DNA of 17,468 nucleotides from VAZQ01 sp040510815 (GTDB taxonomy: Bacteria; Pseudomonadota; Alphaproteobacteria; Rhizobiales; Xanthobacteraceae), in the NCBI GenBank assembly GCA_040510815.1, contig JBEVIH010000236.1:1-17468 (forward strand). Direction: 5' to 3'. A program made the position numbers and the translations under genes. How positions within the stretch are numbered: the stretch's first letter is position 1; each line of letters opens with the position of its first letter. Positions 1 to 6,865 of the stretch are shown piece after piece. Under the pieces are notes generated by a model that was not told where the DNA came from, ran no database searches, and saw only the letters and a list, made by a program, of their open reading frames with translations.

Positions 1-696
1 ATCAAGAACGTCTGCGTGCACAAGGGGCTGTTCCCGCGCGCGACCGCGGAGCGCTGGCCGCGCCTGCTCAAGCACGCGATGGTGGACGACGTCGGCAAAG
101 CGGCGAAGGACTGGCCGCAGCTGAACTTTATCATCTATCACTCCGGCTACCGCTTCGCCGGCGGCGGTACGGTGGAACAGGCGTGGGAACAGTTGCAGCG
201 CACCGGTCGCGTTGAATGGGTCAGCGATCTCGCCGAGATTCCCGCGCAGTATGGCGTAAAAAATGTGTACGGCGACCTCGGGCAGATCTTTGCCCAGAGC
301 ACGATGGCGGACCCGCGCGTCTGCGCCTTCATGATGGGCACCCTCATCAAGGGGCTCGGCTATGACCGCGTGGTGTGGGGCACCGACGCGGTGTGGACCG
401 GTGCGCCGCAATGGCAGATCGAGGCGCTGCGCCGCCTGGAAATCCCCGAGGACATGCAGAAGAAGCACGGCTTCAAGCCGCTCGGCGCGGCCGACGGTCC
501 GGTCAAGACCGCGATCTTCGGCGGCAACAACGCCAAGCTCTACAATATCCAGCCGAAGCGGGCGATGCTGGAATTGAGCCGCGACCGTTACGCTGCGCTC
601 AAGGCCGAATACGAGAAGGAAGGCCCGGCACGCTCGAACCTGCGCTACGGCTACGTGGTGCCGAACGGGCCGGTGGACTACTCGGTGTTCGCCTGA
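1..696 (+). CDS. Amidohydrolase family 2 protein, C-terminal part (5' end outside window)
   Basis: The frame is open from the first base, so this is the C-terminal 231 residues of a longer protein. It looks like an amidohydrolase-2 (ACMSD-like TIM-barrel) metal-dependent hydrolase or decarboxylase. Visible family features are a VCVHKG strand end at residues 4-9 of the visible part, an IIYHSG motif whose His is at about residue 47, and a VVWGTD motif whose Asp at about residue 129 is the usual barrel-end metal or catalytic aspartate. The tail is polar and ends in an Arg/Tyr-rich segment. The substrate cannot be read from the sequence. A strong intrinsic terminator follows 27 bases after the stop, so this is the last gene of its transcript. 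The family call is fairly sure; the exact reaction is unknown. Confidence 0.85.
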   Translation: MKNVCVHKGLFPRATAERWPRLLKHAMVDDVGKAAKDWPQLNFIIYHSGYRFAGGGTVEQAWEQLQRTGRVEWVSDLAEIPAQYGVKNVYGDLGQIFAQSTMADPRVCAFMMGTLIKGLGYDRVVWGTDAVWTGAPQWQIEALRRLEIPEDMQKKHGFKPLGAADGPVKTAIFGGNNAKLYNIQPKRAMLELSRDRYAALKAEYEKEGPARSNLRYGYVVPNGPVDYSVFA

Positions 697-723
697 TCCG
701 ATCCGCTTCGCTGCAATGAAATC

Positions 724-754
724 GCGCCCCGGCCGGTGCCGGGGCGCTTTTTTT
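724..754 (+). terminator. Rho-independent terminator after the amidohydrolase gene
   Basis: A perfect 10-bp GC-rich stem (724-733 with 738-747) closes a CGGT tetraloop and is followed at once by seven T residues (748-754). This is the clearest intrinsic terminator in the window. It separates the amidohydrolase transcript from moaB. Confidence 0.93.
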
Positions 755-809
755 CCTGCTGCCATATTTGTTACTGTGCGGTCACAAGAGGTTGGACAAG
801 TCACGCTTC

Positions 810-1373
810 ATGGCCGGCATCGACGAGACCAGGCAATTCGTGCCGCTGAAGATCGCGGTGCTCACCGTGTCCGACACGCGCGCGCTCGCCGACGACAAGT
901 CGGGCGCGACGCTCGCCGAGCGCATCGAGAAGGCCGGCCACGCGGTCGCTGGACGCGCCATCGTCACCGACGACGTGGAGCAGATCCGGGCGCAGGTGAG
1001 AGGCTGGATCGCCGATCCTGCGATCGACGTGGTCATCACCACCGGCGGCACCGGCTTCACCGGCCGCGACGTGACGCCGGAGGCGCTCGAGCCGCTGTTC
1101 GAGAAACGCATGGACGGCTTCTCCACCATGTTCCTGATGGTGAGCGCGCAGAAGATCGGCACCTCGGCGATCCAGACCCGCGCCACCGCGGGTGTCGCGG
1201 GAGCGACTTACATCTTTTGTGTGCCGGGCTCGCCCGGCGCCTGCCGCGACGCGTGGGACGAGATCCTGGTGCACCAGCTCGATTACCGCTACCGGCCGTG
1301 CAATTTCGTCGAGATCATGCCGCGGCTCGACGAGCACCTGCGCCGCGCCAAGGCCAAGGGCGCGACGGTGTAA
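810..1373 (+). CDS. moaB: Molybdenum cofactor biosynthesis protein B (MoaB/MogA family)
   Basis: This 187-residue protein belongs to the MoaB/MogA family, which adenylylates molybdopterin or otherwise acts late in molybdenum cofactor synthesis in the cytosol. It shows the family core: IAVLTVSDTR at residues 15-24, TGGTGFTGRD at 78-87 (the MPT-binding loop), and PGSPGA at 139-144. The length is slightly above the roughly 170 residues of E. coli MoaB. I chose the ATG at 810 because the conserved part starts directly after it. An in-frame TTG at 792 has its AAGAGG too close to serve. The gene stands alone between a terminator and a convergent gene for a ModA-like binding protein. The family is certain; MoaB rather than MogA function is likely but not provable here. 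Confidence 0.93.
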   Translation: MAGIDETRQFVPLKIAVLTVSDTRALADDKSGATLAERIEKAGHAVAGRAIVTDDVEQIRAQVRGWIADPAIDVVITTGGTGFTGRDVTPEALEPLFEKRMDGFSTMFLMVSAQKIGTSAIQTRATAGVAGATYIFCVPGSPGACRDAWDEILVHQLDYRYRPCNFVEIMPRLDEHLRRAKAKGATV

Positions 1374-1426
1374 CCGCTCGATTTCTCTTCTTTTCTTTTG
1401 GTGGGCGAGCTTGTCGCGATCGCGAC

Positions 1427-2182
1427 TCAGCCCGGCTCCATGCCCTTGGCCTTGAGCACCGGGACCGCCGCGGGCGCCTTGAGGAAATTGATGAAGGCCT
1501 TGGCGGCCTCCGTTTCCTTGGTCGTTGCGCCGATGCCGGCGGCAAACACCACGTAGCTCTGCAGCTCGGCGGGCAGCGGCCCGGCGAGCTCGGCGCCCGC
1601 GATGGGCAGGATTTCGCTGATCAGATTGAAGGCGAGATCGGCCTTGCCCTCGACCACGTTCAAGGCCACGCCGCCCGAACGCGTCTCCAGGATGGTCTTC
1701 GCCTTCATCTCCTCGGCGATGCCGAGGCGCTCCATCAGGCGCGCCATGACGGCGCCGCTCTGGCCCTCCTTCGAATAGGCGATCATCCGGGCGGCAAGCA
1801 CGGTCTTCTTGAACGCGTCGGTCGAGCCGATGTCGGGCTTGGGCGCGCCCTGGCGGATGGCGACGCCGATGCCGGACTTCGCCACGTTGCTGCTCGAGCC
1901 GGGCGCGATCTTGCCCTGCTTGGCGAGGTCGTCGACCAAAGCCGGGGTGAGGATGACGACGTCGAAGGTCTCGCCGGCGTCGATCTGGCGTTTCAACGGC
2001 ACAGCGGTACCGAAGGTGATCTTGACCTTATGCTCGCTGGCGCGCTCGAACTGCGGCGCCAGCTCCTCCAGCACCGTCTTCACGCCGACCGAGCTGATGA
2101 CCTTGATCTCGGCTGCGGCTCCCAATCCCGGAGCGAGCGTGATGGCGAGCACGGTCGCAGCGACCATTGAACGTGTTTTCAT
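1427..2182 (-). CDS. ModA-like periplasmic substrate-binding protein (copy 1)
   Basis: This is a 251-residue exported protein of the molybdate-type (ModA, type II) substrate-binding fold. Residues 1-23 form a signal peptide (MKTR, a hydrophobic stretch, then GAAA before the mature AEIKVISS). Motifs shared with copy 2 at 6017-6775 are VPLKRQIDAGETFDVVIL, GAPKPDIGS and a C-terminal PVLKAKGMEP. The place where true ModA carries its molybdate-contacting tyrosine (a FVY-x-TDA-like segment) reads AFNLISEI here, so molybdate may not be the ligand. A GAGGAA ribosome site lies 7 bases before the ATG. No permease or ATPase gene is nearby, so it is an orphan. It sits 127 bases downstream of the MarR-GNAT gene on the same strand and converges with moaB. 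Confidence 0.88.
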   Translation of the reverse strand: MKTRSMVAATVLAITLAPGLGAAAEIKVISSVGVKTVLEELAPQFERASEHKVKITFGTAVPLKRQIDAGETFDVVILTPALVDDLAKQGKIAPGSSSNVAKSGIGVAIRQGAPKPDIGSTDAFKKTVLAARMIAYSKEGQSGAVMARLMERLGIAEEMKAKTILETRSGGVALNVVEGKADLAFNLISEILPIAGAELAGPLPAELQSYVVFAAGIGATTKETEAAKAFINFLKAPAAVPVLKAKGMEPG

Positions 2183-2309
2183 GGCGTTTCCTCGTTGTTC
2201 CCGATTTGCCGTCGGATTTTAGGGCGTCGCGCCGGTCGGCAGCCGCGCGGCTATGCGCTCGCGGCGGGAAGAGCATAGCAGGCGAGGGGCGTTTGATCCG
2301 CCCCGATCG

Positions 2310-3239
2310 TCACAGCTGCAGATCCCAGTTCTCGCCGAGGAGCTCCTTGCCGAAGTCGTTGTGCTTCCAGGTCTCGACCAGCTCGAAGCCGGCCTGCTCG
2401 TAGATGTGTCGGGCGGCGGTGAGCACGCTGTGGGTCCACAGCGTGATTTTGCGGTAGCCGGCCGTGCGCGCGAACTGCACGCATTCCTGCACCAGCCGTG
2501 CGCCGATGCCGAGCCCGCGCGCTTGCGGCTCGACGATCAGGAGACGCAGCCGCGCCACCTGCTCGCTGTCCTTCACCAGCAGGACCGAGCCGGCGTTCTC
2601 GCCGTCGCGCTCCGCGATCCAGCAGCGCTCGCGCTTGGCGTCGTAGTTGCGCACGAAGGCGGCGACGATCTCGGCGGTCAGCGCCTCGAGCCGCTCGTCC
2701 CAGCCATAGTCGTTCGCGTAGAGCGCGCCGTGGCGGCTCACGATCCAGCCCATGTCGCCGGCGCGCGGCAGCCGCAGGATATAGGGCGCCGCCTGCGCCG
2801 GACGTCCGTCGAGCACGGTTTCGATCGTGCGCATCGATTCGACCAGGCGCGTCTGCGCGGGCGCCGGCAGGCTGCCCAGCATCGCCGCGACCTCGTCGTT
2901 GGTATGGGTCTCGACCGGCGCGAACCGCTGCCGACCGCGCTCGGTGATCGACAGCAGGCTCTGGCGGCCGTCGCGGTCCGAGGTCGCCTTGACGATCAGG
3001 CCGCGGGTTTCGAAGCCGCGCAGGATGCGGCTGAGATAGCCCGCGTCCAATCCTAGATCCTTGGCGAGCTCGCTGGCGGTCGGCCGATCGCGGTGCATGA
3101 GCTCGTACAGCACGCGCGCCTCGGCGAGCGAGAACGGGCTCTTCACCCAGCCTTCCTGCAGCACGCCGATGCGCTGGGTGTAGAAGCGGTTGAAGCGCCG
3201 CACGGCGGCGATGCGGGGCTCGATCTCGGCATTCGGCAT
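2310..3239 (-). CDS. MarR-family regulator fused to GNAT N-acetyltransferase
   Basis: This 309-residue protein has two domains. Residues 1-145 are a MarR winged helix: the helix-turn-helix spans about 55-77 (ASELAKDLGLDAGYLSRIL) and the wing contains SDRDGRQ at 87-93. Residues 150-309 are a GNAT acetyltransferase with the acetyl-CoA loop RGLGIG at 241-246 and a YEQAGF motif near the end. Such HTH/GNAT fusions are a known architecture, but their substrates are mostly unknown. I prefer the ATG at 3239; an in-frame GTG at 3248 adds three residues, and neither has a strong ribosome site. An array of TTGAC/GTCAA inverted half-sites 40-75 bases upstream suggests autoregulation. The ModA-like gene lies downstream on the same strand and may be co-transcribed. 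Confidence 0.9.
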   Translation of the reverse strand: MPNAEIEPRIAAVRRFNRFYTQRIGVLQEGWVKSPFSLAEARVLYELMHRDRPTASELAKDLGLDAGYLSRILRGFETRGLIVKATSDRDGRQSLLSITERGRQRFAPVETHTNDEVAAMLGSLPAPAQTRLVESMRTIETVLDGRPAQAAPYILRLPRAGDMGWIVSRHGALYANDYGWDERLEALTAEIVAAFVRNYDAKRERCWIAERDGENAGSVLLVKDSEQVARLRLLIVEPQARGLGIGARLVQECVQFARTAGYRKITLWTHSVLTAARHIYEQAGFELVETWKHNDFGKELLGENWDLQL

Positions 3240-3280
3240 GGCGGCCACTCATGCGCCTGGAGCGGGCTGGAGGCGGTATA

Positions 3281-3313
3281 TGACATCGTCAATGAATTAA
3301 TTGACAAAGTCAA
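3281..3313. promoter_or_regulatory. Probable MarR-type operator: inverted TTGAC/GTCAA half-sites
   Basis: Two palindromes sit 21 bp apart centre to centre, about two helical turns: TGACATCGTCA at 3281-3291 and TTGACAAAGTCAA at 3301-3313. The inner halves form a third inverted repeat, GTCAAT-N6-ATTGAC (3288-3305). This AT-rich island lies just upstream of the minus-strand MarR-GNAT gene. On that strand the half-sites also resemble a -35 element (TTGACT), with CATATA/TATACC near 3276-3282 as a possible -10. The array overlaps the last codons of the upstream glycosyltransferase gene, whose stop is at 3310-3312. The repeats are seen directly; the regulator assignment is inferred. Confidence 0.7.
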
Positions 3314-3906
3314 GTAATGGCCGGCAGCCGGGCGGTGACCACAGCGCCGCTGCGCAGGGTCGCGATACGGCGCCGGCCGAGCCGGCGGGCGAGATCGCGT
3401 TCGGGCTCGGCGGCGTCCTCGCGGTGCCCGCCGACCTCATCGTAGAGGCGCTTGCCGATCAGCAGGCCCTGGTCGGCGTTGGGCCTCGCTCCGAGCGCGC
3501 GGCGCAGCAAAGACAGCGCCTCGACCCAGAGCGGCCGTGACGTGCCAAGGCCGGGGCGGAACACGGCGGCTTGGCTGCCGGCGCGGCCGTGCAATTCGGC
3601 CTCCGCCATGAAGCGCCTGGTTTCATCGATCCAGGTGACGTCGGGCACGATGCCGGGTCGCAGGAACAACAGCCATGGCGCGCGCGCGGTCGCCGCCGCC
3701 GCTTTGAGCCGGGCGCCGCGCGTTCCCGCCGATACCAGCAGCTCGCAGCCGGCGGCATCGGCAACTCCCGCCGTCGCATCGCGCGAGCCGACGTCGGCGA
3801 TGAGCACCTCACGCACCAGTCCGGCTGATGCTCCCGGAACGAGCGCCGCCAAGGTCGGCAGCAGCTCGCGTTCGCTCTCTTGCGTAGCGATGAGCACGCT
3901 CAGCAT
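3310..3906 (-). CDS. Small family-2-like glycosyltransferase, degenerate DXD
   Basis: This 198-residue protein has the start of a GT-A family-2 fold: MLSVLIATQESE, then REVLIADVGSRDATAG (residues 32-47), matching the usual VVDGGSTDGT nucleotide-sugar strand. Where related short glycosyltransferases have an acidic DXD-type motif (LFLHAD), this protein has LFLRPG (80-85), so the metal-binding acids are missing. A later IDET segment follows. I chose the ATG at 3906 because GGGGGGTGAG lies just upstream; a GTG three codons earlier is possible. The open frame extends further upstream without homology. It may be an inactive or non-classical transferase. It diverges from the radical SAM gene, and its stop lies in the MarR-GNAT operator. 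Confidence 0.72.
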   Translation of the reverse strand: MLSVLIATQESERELLPTLAALVPGASAGLVREVLIADVGSRDATAGVADAAGCELLVSAGTRGARLKAAAATARAPWLLFLRPGIVPDVTWIDETRRFMAEAELHGRAGSQAAVFRPGLGTSRPLWVEALSLLRRALGARPNADQGLLIGKRLYDEVGGHREDAAEPERDLARRLGRRRIATLRSGAVVTARLPAIT

Positions 3907-3992
3907 GGGACTCACCCCCCAATTGGCCGGCTCGACCATAGCTTGCCGGTCGGCCCGCGATCGAGCCGCCGCGCCCCTTGCACGCGAAGCGC

Positions 3993-4021
3993 TTGACATT
4001 ATGTTCCTGGTTTGTTCCATT
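3993..4021 (+). promoter_or_regulatory. Promoter of the radical SAM gene
   Basis: A consensus -35 hexamer TTGACA occurs at 3993-3998. With a 17-base spacer the -10 position is TCCATT (4016-4021), a weak match with three of six consensus bases. The start codon lies 21 bases further on. A LexA-type box fills the spacer and touches the -10, the usual arrangement for repression. The hexamer is clear; the -10 is uncertain. Confidence 0.6.
4003..4017 (+). promoter_or_regulatory. LexA (SOS) box, alphaproteobacterial GTTC-N7-GTTC type
   Basis: The sequence GTTC-CTGGTTT-GTTC is an exact match to the direct-repeat operator known for LexA in alphaproteobacteria (equivalently GAAC-N7-GAAC on the other strand). 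It lies between the -35 and -10 elements, 25 bases before the ATG of the radical SAM gene, and 96 bases from the start of the divergent glycosyltransferase. Position and exact match make SOS control of the radical SAM gene likely. Confidence 0.75.
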
Positions 4022-4042
4022 ACTCCGGAGTGGGTTTTGCCA

Positions 4043-5269
4043 ATGGTTCGTTCGTCCGCCGCAGTCCGACGCCCGCCGGCGCCCAAGCCCTCCGCGCCGG
4101 CGGGCGGTTTGGGGGTGCGAAGCCCACAGCCGCAGCCGCAGCTGACGGATGGCCGCCGTCCGCCCGCCATCGATCTCAACGCCCCGCCCGATGGGGATGT
4201 CGCGGTCGAGGGTGACCGCCGCCGCGGCCGCGGCGCCCAATCCAACGCGTCCGGCCGCTACGAGCCGCAGGCGCGGGTCGCGTTTGACGACGGCTGGCAG
4301 AGCTTCGAGGAATTGCCGCCGATCAAGACCACGGTGACGATCGATTCCACCCGCAAGATCATCACCCGCAACGATTCGCCCGACCTTTCGTTCGACCGCT
4401 CGATCAATCCCTACCGCGGCTGCGAGCACGGCTGCATTTATTGCTTTGCGCGGCCGACCCACGCCTATCTCGGGCTGTCGCCCGGGCTCGATTTCGAGAC
4501 CAAGCTGTTCGCCAAGCCGGATGCGCCGAAACTGCTCGAGCGTGAGCTGTCGGCCGCGAGCTACGTGCCGCGCACCATCGCCATCGGCACCAACACAGAT
4601 CCCTACCAGCCGATCGAGCGCGAGCATCAGGTGATGCGGCGCATCCTCGAAGTGCTCGAGCGCTTCGGCCATCCGGTCGGGATCGTGACCAAGTCGGCGC
4701 TGGTGGTGCGCGATCTCGACATCCTGGCGAGCATGGCGAAGCGCAACCTGGTCAAGGTCGGGCTTTCGGTGACGACGCTCGATCCCAAGCTCGCCCGCGT
4801 CATGGAGCCGCGCGCGGCGACGCCAGCGCGGCGGCTCGACGCGCTACGGCAATTGACCGCCGCGGGCGTGCCGGCGTCGGTGATGGTCGCGCCGGTCATC
4901 CCGGCGCTCAACGATGCCGAGATCGAGCGCATCCTCGATACCGCGGCCGCGATCGGCGTCAAGGAGGCGGGCTACGTGCTCCTGCGCCTGCCGCTCGAAG
5001 TCCGCGACCTGTTCCGCGAATGGCTGATGGCGAATTTTCCCGACCGTTACCGCCACGTGTTCAAGCTCATCCGCGACACCCGCGGCGGCAAGGACTACGA
5101 CTCGAGCTGGGGCAAGCGCATGACCGGCGGCGGGCCGGTCGCCTGGATGATCGGGCGCCGCTTCGAGCTCGCCTGCGAGAAGCTCGGCTTCAACAAGACG
5201 CGCACGAGACTGACCACCGAGCATTTCAAGCCGCCGAACAGCGGCCCCGAGCAGTTGAGCCTGCTTTGA
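4043..5269 (+). CDS. PA0069/SplB-family radical SAM protein
   Basis: This 408-residue protein belongs to the PA0069 family of radical SAM enzymes, related to COG1533 (SplB, spore photoproduct lyase-like). The cluster-binding CxxxCxxC is at Cys127, Cys131 and Cys134 in NPYRGCEHGCIYCFARPTHAY. The family N-terminal signature RGRGAQSN is at 61-68, and IGTNTDPYQP follows the first strand-helix pair. Residues 1-58 are a Pro/Ala-rich extension. The ATG at 4043 is preferred; TTG at 4037 has a better spaced GGAG and would add two residues. The reaction of this family is not established. A LexA-type box in its promoter points to a role in DNA damage responses. The family call is sure; the substrate is unknown. 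Confidence 0.93.
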   Translation: MVRSSAAVRRPPAPKPSAPAGGLGVRSPQPQPQLTDGRRPPAIDLNAPPDGDVAVEGDRRRGRGAQSNASGRYEPQARVAFDDGWQSFEELPPIKTTVTIDSTRKIITRNDSPDLSFDRSINPYRGCEHGCIYCFARPTHAYLGLSPGLDFETKLFAKPDAPKLLERELSAASYVPRTIAIGTNTDPYQPIEREHQVMRRILEVLERFGHPVGIVTKSALVVRDLDILASMAKRNLVKVGLSVTTLDPKLARVMEPRAATPARRLDALRQLTAAGVPASVMVAPVIPALNDAEIERILDTAAAIGVKEAGYVLLRLPLEVRDLFREWLMANFPDRYRHVFKLIRDTRGGKDYDSSWGKRMTGGGPVAWMIGRRFELACEKLGFNKTRTRLTTEHFKPPNSGPEQLSLL

Positions 5270-5359
5270 CGCGCCATCCGCGCGAATTTCCGCCGATGCG
5301 GGAGTCCGGCAGCGGAGACGACGTCAGGGCAAGGCCGGGAACGAGGGAGAGCTCACGGG

Positions 5360-5809
5360 ATGTTCGAGCATGCGTTGCCGTTCACTCTCGATGTGGTCAC
5401 GCTTGGCGTGAAAGACTTCGCCCGCAGCGTGCGTTTCTACGGGACGCTCGGCTTGCTGCGGAAGATGCGCGCCACCGGCGATGAGATCGCGTTCTTCGAT
5501 GCCGGGGGCGTGGTGCTGGCGCTGTTCCGCTGGAACATGCTGGCGGAGGACGCCGCGCCGCCGGTGGCGCCGCATCCCGACGGCTTCCGCGGGGCGACGT
5601 TCGCGCGGATGTGCCGCTCCGACCAGGAGGTCGACGCCGTCATGGCGCGGGCGCTGGGCATCGGCGCGCGGCTGCTCAAGCCGGCGCAGAAAACCTCGTT
5701 CGGCGGCTATTCCGGCTATTTCGCCGATCCCGACGGCCACGCCTGGGAGGTCGTGCGCGCGCCCGGCTTCTCCTTCGCCGACGACGGGCGGGTGGTCCTG
5801 CCGGAATAG
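5360..5809 (+). CDS. VOC (glyoxalase/bleomycin resistance) family protein
   Basis: This 149-residue single-module VOC-fold protein shows two beta-alpha-beta-beta-beta units. The first is LDVVTLGVKDFARSVRFYG (residues 10-28) with strands IAFFDAGG and VVLALFRW. The second runs from about residue 80, ending in YFADPDGHAWEVVRAP, where the Glu is a usual metal ligand. Family members include glyoxalases, dioxygenases and drug-binding proteins; nothing here fixes the substrate. A GAGGGAGAG ribosome site lies 8 bases upstream of the ATG. It is 90 bases after the radical SAM gene on the same strand and could be co-transcribed. A palindromic repeat begins immediately behind its stop codon. Confidence 0.88.
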   Translation: MFEHALPFTLDVVTLGVKDFARSVRFYGTLGLLRKMRATGDEIAFFDAGGVVLALFRWNMLAEDAAPPVAPHPDGFRGATFARMCRSDQEVDAVMARALGIGARLLKPAQKTSFGGYSGYFADPDGHAWEVVRAPGFSFADDGRVVLPE

Positions 5810-5810
5810 A

Positions 5811-5907
5811 GCATTTTCAGGAAAAGTGGAAACCGGTTTTCCGTCCGAAAATGCGACCACGCAAAGAGCTGGACCACATTCAGTTTCCAGGGAAACAGAA
5901 TGTGGTC
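5811..5907. repeat. Composite palindromic intergenic repeat (two hairpins)
   Basis: The first unit pairs GCATTTTC (5811-5818) with GAAAATGC (5847-5854), and inside it GGAAAA (5820-5825) with TTTTCC (5837-5842). The second pairs GACCACATTC (5872-5881) with GAATGTGGTC (5898-5907), with an inner TTTCC/GGAAA stem around an AG loop. The base composition is more AT-rich than the flanks. From memory this resembles dispersed intergenic elements common in Bradyrhizobium and relatives. It starts one base after the VOC stop and may stabilise or end that mRNA. The pairing is certain; family membership is from recollection. Confidence 0.8.
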
Positions 5908-6016
5908 TAGCGTTCGGTGGACACGTGATCGGGCGGCGGCCACCGCAAGATGCGGCATTTCGTGCTAGCTTGTGGGCGACCGGACTTGTCCATTCTCCAA
6001 GGGCCGAGGAGGGCGC

Positions 6017-6775
6017 ATGACCAGAAGGTCGCTCGCGGCTGCCGCCGCCATCGCCGTGATGGTGACGACGCTTTCCGCCCGGCGGCAGGCCGACGCCGCT
6101 GAAATCAAGGTTCTCGCCAGCAACGGCGCGCGCGGCGCCCTCGTCGAGCTGGGCCGGCAGTTTCAGGACACCTCCGGCCACAAGCTGGCGATGGATTTCG
6201 ACGTCGTCGCTCCCTTGAAACGGAGGATCGATGCCGGCGAGACCTTCGACCTCGTGATCTTGAGCCCGGCGGCGATCGACGATCTGATCAAGCAGGGAAA
6301 GGTTGCCGCCGACACGCGCACCAACTTCGCCCGTACCGGTCTGGCGGTCGGAGTGCGCAAGGGCGCGCCCAAGCCCGACATCGGCTCGGCCGAGGCCTTC
6401 AAGCGCGCAATGCTCGATGCCAAGTCCGTGGCCCATTCGCGCGAGGGCGGCAGCGGCGTCAGTTTCCTGGCGATCCTCGATCGTCTCGGCATCGCGACCG
6501 AGATGAAGCCCAAGCTCAAGACCTACGTGGTCGGCGGCCCAGTGCCGACCGCCGAAGCAGAACTCGTGGTCTCCGGAGCGGCGCCGATCTTGGCGATGCC
6601 CGACACCGAGCTGGTGGCGTGGCTGCCGTCCGAAATCCAGGCCTACGTCTTCTTTACCGCGGCGGTGAGCTCAACCGCGAAGGACCCGGGCGCCGCCAAG
6701 GCATTGCTGCGAAATCTCACCGCGCCGGCCGCCGCACCGGTGCTCAAGGCCAAGGGGTTGGAGCCGGCCGAATAG
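6017..6775 (+). CDS. ModA-like periplasmic substrate-binding protein (copy 2)
   Basis: This 252-residue protein is a clear paralogue of the one at 1427-2182, in opposite orientation. It has an Arg-led signal peptide (residues 1-28, ending near ADAAEIKVL) and the type II substrate-binding fold. Shared motifs include APLKRRIDAGETFDLVIL, GAPKPDIGS and APVLKAKGLEP. The region that in true ModA holds the ligand tyrosine reads LVVSGAAPI, so the ligand is probably not molybdate or is bound differently. The GGAGG site 5 bases before the ATG at 6017 fixes the start; an upstream ATG at 5972 would disrupt the signal peptide. No transporter membrane or ATPase genes are beside it. The gene lies 109 bases after the palindromic repeat. 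Confidence 0.88.
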   Translation: MTRRSLAAAAAIAVMVTTLSARRQADAAEIKVLASNGARGALVELGRQFQDTSGHKLAMDFDVVAPLKRRIDAGETFDLVILSPAAIDDLIKQGKVAADTRTNFARTGLAVGVRKGAPKPDIGSAEAFKRAMLDAKSVAHSREGGSGVSFLAILDRLGIATEMKPKLKTYVVGGPVPTAEAELVVSGAAPILAMPDTELVAWLPSEIQAYVFFTAAVSSTAKDPGAAKALLRNLTAPAAAPVLKAKGLEPAE

Positions 6776-6865
6776 CAGCGCGGGCATGCTCTGCCTTATC
6801 CCCGCCGTTCACATTCGGCGATCTGGCGCAGTTGACTTGGACACACCGGCGCGCACCATCGCGCC

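Noticed and set aside
768..809. Upstream in-frame extension of moaB
   Set aside because: TTG starts without a correctly spaced ribosome site; conserved sequence begins after the ATG at 810.
1413..1426. Perfect palindrome GTCGCGATCGCGAC between moaB and the ModA-like gene
   Set aside because: As a hairpin it has only a 5-bp stem and no T-run on either strand, so it is not supported as a terminator; in GC-rich DNA such a palindrome may be chance.
6832..6860. TTGACT upstream of rnhB as a promoter
   Set aside because: The -35 match is good, but the -10 position reads ACCATC, which matches poorly; left uncalled.
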